Shown: one piece after another, positions 7,748-10,805 of the stretch
How positions within the stretch are numbered: position 1 is the first letter of the stretch
How the letters are laid out: every line of letters starts with the position of its first letter
Assembly: GCA_030695265.1 (NCBI GenBank)
Contig: JAUYTA010000851.1
Span: 1-10,805, forward strand
Origin: Bacteroidota bacterium
Lineage (GTDB): Bacteria > Bacteroidota > Bacteroidia > Bacteroidales > Prolixibacteraceae
DNA: 10,805 nt
Direction: 5' to 3'
Program-made: the position numbers and the translations under genes
The notes under the pieces: generated by a model
Databases searched by the model: none
What the model saw: the letters and a program-made list of their open reading frames with translations, nothing else
What the model was told of the DNA's origin: nothing

Positions 7748-8293
7748 TCACTGCATGTAAATGGAAGCCAGAAAGTCGATTTTAGCGATTGAGTTTTCAG
7801 CATTAAATTCAGGATCGGCTCCACTTTCCACAACGGCAAACTGATCAATCAAAGTTTGCTGCTCATCGGCACTAAACATCTGATCTGCCATACGGAACAG
7901 AATGTTGTTTTCTTTCGATATATGATTTTGCAGCAGGAATGCATAACCGCTCAAATTCTCATAAATCAGCTGAATCGCTCCGTTTTTGCCTTTTTTCAAC
8001 TCCACAATTCCATCGCTTATTCCTTTCACGAAATTACGCCCCTGCACATGTTCCATAAGCATCACGGCAACAGGTCCATGCTCCGGAGAGAATCCCTTTT
8101 CTCCCAACAAAGGGAACAACAGTTCTTCTTCCTTTGCATGATGGAGCCCATCGGCAAAATTGCGAATCAGGTTCACGACCAGTTCAAAATGATCAGTTTC
8201 CGTGCACTTTTGTTCAACCATGGCCAGCATGATGTCGGTCAGTCGAAGAATGTGAACATGATCGTTTTCAAGGTTTTGTGTCGCTGTGTTCAT
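7748..8293 (-). CDS. Hemerythrin-domain protein
   Basis: This 181-residue soluble four-helix protein carries hemerythrin-type iron ligands in the expected order. His12 or His14 (NDHVHI) is first. Next comes HHAKEEELLFP, where His52 and Glu56 have the HxxxE spacing. His82 (LMEHVQG) follows, then His124 and Glu128 (NHISKENNILF). Related hemerythrin-like cation-binding proteins bind a di-iron centre and are linked to O2, NO or iron handling. It starts six bases after the stop of the RIC repair protein (8300-9001), so both are on one transcript under the Rrf2-controlled promoter. That supports a role in nitrosative or oxidative stress, perhaps as an O2/NO scavenger or iron store (inference). The C-terminal 40 residues after the ligands have no recognised motif. 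Its stop abuts the right palindromic repeat. Confidence 0.9.
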   Translation of the reverse strand: MNTATQNLENDHVHILRLTDIMLAMVEQKCTETDHFELVVNLIRNFADGLHHAKEEELLFPLLGEKGFSPEHGPVAVMLMEHVQGRNFVKGISDGIVELKKGKNGAIQLIYENLSGYAFLLQNHISKENNILFRMADQMFSADEQQTLIDQFAVVESGADPEFNAENSIAKIDFLASIYMQ

Positions 8294-8299
8294 GTTTTA

Positions 8300-9001
8300 T
8301 TAATTTGCGAGAGTTAATGCTTTTGGGTACAAAATGTTGTTTTCGAGATGAACGTGCGTATGCAAATCGTCTTCAAACTCTTCCAGAAGTTTAAAAGCCA
8401 CGCGGTAAGTATTGCAGGCATCGTGGGGCAGGGCATATCCGTTGGTAATCTCATTAATTTTATCCATCGCACCACCGGCAAATTCATGTTCTCCGCTCAT
8501 CCGCGCTATTTCGCTAACAATCGTAGCTTTTAATTCGGGTACATTGTTTTTCATCACCTCTTTAATGGCCGGGAAAAGAACTTCCTCTTCCTGTTTCAGG
8601 TGTTGTCTCAATTCGCTGTTTATTTCTGAAAAGAGTGAAGCCACTTCCAACAACTCCGAATGGTTTTCTCCGTGTACATCGGCAATTTTTCGTGTGTAAA
8701 ACACCAGTTCCGGCAGGTTTTTCAGTACATATTTATGATGCGTGTTCATAATATAGTCGGCCAGGAAACCCAGTTCCCAATTGTTAAAATCCTGATGTTG
8801 TCCGGGTGAACTTAGCTCCAGCTCTTTTAATTCAATGGTCAACTTTTCCGCATCAAGGTTTTTTTCGCTGCAGGCCAGTTCTATCGATTTGTTTCCTCCG
8901 CAACAAAAATCGATTCCTGCCTGTTTAAAAATTGCGGCTGCACGATAGTCGTCCGCCACAATTTGACCAATGGTCCTTAATTCACTTTTTTCGGTTGTCA
9001 T
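8300..9001 (-). CDS. ric: Iron-sulfur cluster repair di-iron protein RIC (ScdA/YtfE/DnrN)
   Basis: The 233-residue cytosolic protein has the two-part RIC structure. An N-terminal ScdA_N domain (about 8-62) holds FKQAGIDFCCGG with Cys33-Cys34. A hemerythrin-like di-iron domain (about 75-228) has ligands matching E. coli YtfE: His88/89 (NTHHKY), His134 and Glu138 (HLKQEEE), His172 (SGEHEFAG), His216 and Glu220 (HTHVHLENN). The family restores Fe-S clusters damaged by nitric oxide or peroxide, probably by supplying iron, and also handles NO. Length and all key residues are normal. It is the first gene of a two-gene operon with the hemerythrin protein. It is divergent from an NsrR-like regulator, the arrangement expected for an NO-induced repair gene. 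A good promoter (9028-9060) and an inverted repeat (9006-9032) lie just upstream. Confidence 0.95.
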   Translation of the reverse strand: MTTEKSELRTIGQIVADDYRAAAIFKQAGIDFCCGGNKSIELACSEKNLDAEKLTIELKELELSSPGQHQDFNNWELGFLADYIMNTHHKYVLKNLPELVFYTRKIADVHGENHSELLEVASLFSEINSELRQHLKQEEEVLFPAIKEVMKNNVPELKATIVSEIARMSGEHEFAGGAMDKINEITNGYALPHDACNTYRVAFKLLEEFEDDLHTHVHLENNILYPKALTLAN

Positions 9002-9005
9002 ACTA

Positions 9006-9032
9006 TTTTGTATTAATTATTTCGATACAAAA
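9006..9032. promoter_or_regulatory. Candidate Rrf2-type operator
   Basis: TTTTGTAT, 11 bases, ATACAAAA form a perfect 8-bp inverted repeat. It begins five bases upstream of the RIC start codon and covers most of the -7 box (9028-9035) and the likely transcription start. A repressor bound here would block the RIC operon. The binding protein is inferred to be the neighbouring Rrf2 regulator; the sequence does not match the E. coli NsrR consensus. Confidence 0.6.
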
Positions 9033-9060
9033 GTATAAAAATATTTATAATGGACAAAAA
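9028..9060 (-). promoter_or_regulatory. Bacteroidetes-type promoter of RIC-hemerythrin operon
   Basis: On the minus strand TTTTTG (9060-9055), a 19-base spacer, then TACTTTTG (9035-9028). This is a full match to the TTTG-N19-21-TAnnTTTG promoter layout. Transcription would start near 9022, giving a leader of about 20 bases before the ATG at 9001. Confidence 0.7.
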
Positions 9061-9091
9061 GGTCTTTTAGTTTTCTTTAAAAATTAATTTC

Positions 9092-9099
9092 TATTTTTG
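9092..9099 (+). promoter_or_regulatory. Candidate -7 box for Rrf2 regulator
   Basis: TATTTTTG matches TAnnTTTG and lies 35 bases before the ATG at 9134. No clear TTTG is seen at the -33 position, so the promoter may be weak or activator-dependent. Confidence 0.4.
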
Positions 9100-9133
9100 C
9101 TGAAAATATCAAGATAAAAAATGAATTTAAAAG

Positions 9134-9565
9134 ATGTTTAATAAAGAAACAGAATATGCGCTGCGAAGCCTGGTTTACATTCAGCATCAGAATTACCAGA
9201 ACCTGCGTCCGGGCATCGAAGAAATTGCCAAAGAGATTGAAGCGCCTCAGGCTTATACGGCTAAAATCCTTCAGCGGATGGTGCGGTTAGGTTTTGTGAA
9301 TTCAATTAAGGGTAAAGGTGGCGGATTTATTTTCGACGAATCGCAACCGGAAGTATCTCTTAAACAGTTAATTATAGCGACGGAAGGTTCAAAGATTCTG
9401 GAAGGTTGTGGCTTTGGGATGAAATATTGCGATGCCGAAAATCCTTGTCCACTGCACGATCAGTTTGGCCCGATCCGGGATTCTATTAACAGGTTGGTGA
9501 GCGAAGAAACCATCCAAAGTCTGGCGCGTAAAACCAACCATGCTTTCAAAGTGCTGATTCATTGA
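9134..9565 (+). CDS. Rrf2-family regulator, NsrR/IscR-like with three Cys
   Basis: The 143 residues show the Rrf2 winged-helix plan. There is an N-terminal helix (NKETEYALRSLVYI), a recognition helix region (EAPQAYTAKILQRMVRLGFV, about 36-55) and the wing KGKGGGF (59-65). Then comes the cluster-binding loop with Cys92, Cys99 and Cys105 (GCGFGMKYC, NPCPLH). Three Cys with this spacing are typical of members that bind an Fe-S cluster (NsrR for NO, IscR for cluster status). Being divergent from RIC, it is most likely an NO-responsive repressor of that operon, so NsrR-like is the best guess; phylogeny would be needed to exclude IscR. A seven-codon frame (9121-9141, including stop) overlaps its start. 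The DUF438 gene follows after 61 bases and may be co-transcribed. Confidence 0.9.
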   Translation: MFNKETEYALRSLVYIQHQNYQNLRPGIEEIAKEIEAPQAYTAKILQRMVRLGFVNSIKGKGGGFIFDESQPEVSLKQLIIATEGSKILEGCGFGMKYCDAENPCPLHDQFGPIRDSINRLVSEETIQSLARKTNHAFKVLIH

Positions 9566-9626
9566 TGTACCAATGAATTTTCATCACCAATAAATAAGCT
9601 TTATCCAATAATTTAAAATCTATATA

Positions 9627-10805
9627 ATGAGTGAATTAATCAATAATTCCAAAAAGAGAAAAGAGCTGCTGAAGCACTTGATTCTTCAGCTGCACAGTGG
9701 CGAAGCGCCTGAAATAGTAAGAAAACGGCTGATCGACCTTCTGCAATCGGTTCCATACGATGAAGTGGTTGAGGTGGAGCAGGAACTGATTGCCGAAGGT
9801 TTGCCTGTTGAGGAAGTGTTGCGTCTTTGCGACATCCATTCGATGGTACTCGACGGACACATCGATCAATCAGGCGCCAAATCCATTCCTGAAGGACATC
9901 CGGCAGATACATTCAAGAAAGAAAACATTGAATTGGGCAAAGTGATCGACGAGCTTACCCAATTATTTGATCAGGCCGATATATTGAAAGAGGAGGACTT
10001 AACGAACTGGCTGATTGCTGTTCATGGCAAATTTAACAGTCTGATGGACGTTGACAAACATTACCTCCGGAAAGAATACCTTGTGTTTCCATTCCTCGAA
10101 AAGTATGAAATAACCGGACCGCCCAAAGTAATGTGGGGCAAACACGACGAAATCAGGTTGCTCATCAAAACATCGATTGATGCAGTGCATACCCACGAGG
10201 GAATTTCTCTGGAAGAGCTGAAAACTCTGATTGATTTGGTTTTTCGTCCGGCGGTAAATGGTGTGGACGACATGATTGGCAAAGAAGAAGCGATTCTATT
10301 GCCAATGTGCATGGATACGCTCACCGATCAGGATTGGTGGGCAGTTTACGAACAAACCATGGAATTCGGGTTCTGCCTGTACGATCCGGAAGTGGAATGG
10401 AAACCAGAGAACATCGATGTGAGCGAGGTCACTTTCAATACGAAAAACAGCATCGGTTTGTCAACTGGAAGCTTTGACCTGAACGAACTGGAAGCGCTTT
10501 TCAAAACATTGCCAATCGACATCACTTTTGTGGACAAAAACGACAAGGTAAAGTTCTTTAGCCTTGGTGCCGATCGTATTTTCAACCGTAACCGGGCCAT
10601 TATCGGTCGCGATGTCAGGATGTGCCATCCACCTTCCAGCGTTCATGTGGTCGATCAGATTCTCGAAGATTTTAAAAGCGGCAAGGAAACCAGCGCCGCT
10701 TTCTGGATTAACATGCAGGGAAGATTTATTTACATCGAATATTTTGCACTTCGCGGCAAGGAAGGCGAATACCTTGGAACCATAGAGTTTACGCAGGATT
10801 TAACG
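9627..10805 (+). CDS. DUF438-hemerythrin-PAS protein, 3' end cut by window
   Basis: The frame is open from ATG 9627 to the right edge (393 residues seen). Residues about 10-80 match DUF438 (KHLILQLHSGE; EQELIAEGLPVEEVLRLCDIH). Residues about 100-235 are a hemerythrin-like domain with HYLRKEYLVFPFLE (His145, Glu150), WGKHDEI (His173) and GKEEAILLPM. Residues about 283-393 are a PAS domain (PAS_10 type: LPIDITFVDKNDKV, FFSLGADRIFNR, MCHPPSSVHVVDQIL, GRFIYIEYFALRG), which probably lacks only its last few residues. Proteins of this architecture are common in anaerobes and are thought to sense O2, NO or redox state; their output is unclear, since no kinase or cyclase domain is present. Its position after the Rrf2 regulator supports membership of the same stress response. 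The 61-base gap before it holds no clear promoter. Confidence 0.92.
   Translation, partial: MSELINNSKKRKELLKHLILQLHSGEAPEIVRKRLIDLLQSVPYDEVVEVEQELIAEGLPVEEVLRLCDIHSMVLDGHIDQSGAKSIPEGHPADTFKKENIELGKVIDELTQLFDQADILKEEDLTNWLIAVHGKFNSLMDVDKHYLRKEYLVFPFLEKYEITGPPKVMWGKHDEIRLLIKTSIDAVHTHEGISLEELKTLIDLVFRPAVNGVDDMIGKEEAILLPMCMDTLTDQDWWAVYEQTMEFGFCLYDPEVEWKPENIDVSEVTFNTKNSIGLSTGSFDLNELEALFKTLPIDITFVDKNDKVKFFSLGADRIFNRNRAIIGRDVRMCHPPSSVHVVDQILEDFKSGKETSAAFWINMQGRFIYIEYFALRGKEGEYLGTIEFTQDLT

Noticed and set aside
9081..9090. AAATTAATTT palindrome upstream of the Rrf2 gene as an autoregulatory site
   Set aside because: A ten-base AT-only palindrome is expected by chance in this AT-rich gap and does not resemble the 9006-9032 repeat.
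9563..9586. Terminator or operator hairpin (TGATG ... CATCA) after the Rrf2 gene
   Set aside because: Only a 5-bp stem with a long loop and no T-run; too weak to call.

Overview
The window looks like a chromosomal segment of a Bacteroidota bacterium. This rests on several things: promoters of the Bacteroidetes type (TAnnTTTG -7 boxes, one with a TTTG-like -33 box 19 bases away), little Shine-Dalgarno signal, tandem head-GIN (DUF2807) proteins, a GxxExxY protein flanked by 'cacaaag' palindromes, and secreted proteins typical of that phylum. The protein style suggests Bacteroidales/Marinilabiliales, but that is inference. No rRNA, tRNA, CRISPR array, transposase or phage gene is visible.

Layout. 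(1) Positions 1-1294, minus strand: two head-GIN surface proteins in tandem, the downstream one cut by the left edge. (2) 1498-3449, plus strand: a Tat-exported aldo/keto reductase followed by an exported PIG-L/LmbE-type deacetylase, probably one operon acting on sugars outside the cytoplasm. (3) 3573-5213, minus strand: an ABC-F translation-factor ATPase, divergent from (4) 5361-7151, plus strand: an exported DUF4350 (GATase-like) protein and, three bases later, an adenine/adenosine deaminase. (5) 7154-7750: a GxxExxY gene (PD-(D/E)XK nuclease fold) bracketed by two related palindromic repeats, filling the gap between the deaminase and the next gene. (6) 7748-10805: a nitric-oxide/iron-sulfur stress module. 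It has a minus-strand operon of the di-iron repair protein RIC (ScdA/YtfE type) and a small hemerythrin-domain protein. Divergent from it are an Rrf2-family regulator with three Cys (NsrR/IscR-like) and a DUF438-hemerythrin-PAS protein cut by the right edge.

How the parts work together. The strongest functional reading is module (6). The regulator probably senses NO or Fe-S status and controls the divergent RIC operon. A perfect 8-bp inverted repeat (9006-9032) overlaps the -7 box of a well-formed RIC promoter, where a repressor would bind. RIC would repair damaged Fe-S centres, while the two other hemerythrin proteins may bind or sense O2/NO. The best candidate for something less described is the GxxExxY cassette (5). 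Its repeats, and a hairpin just before its start codon, share the same GTGGGA/TCCCAC tips.
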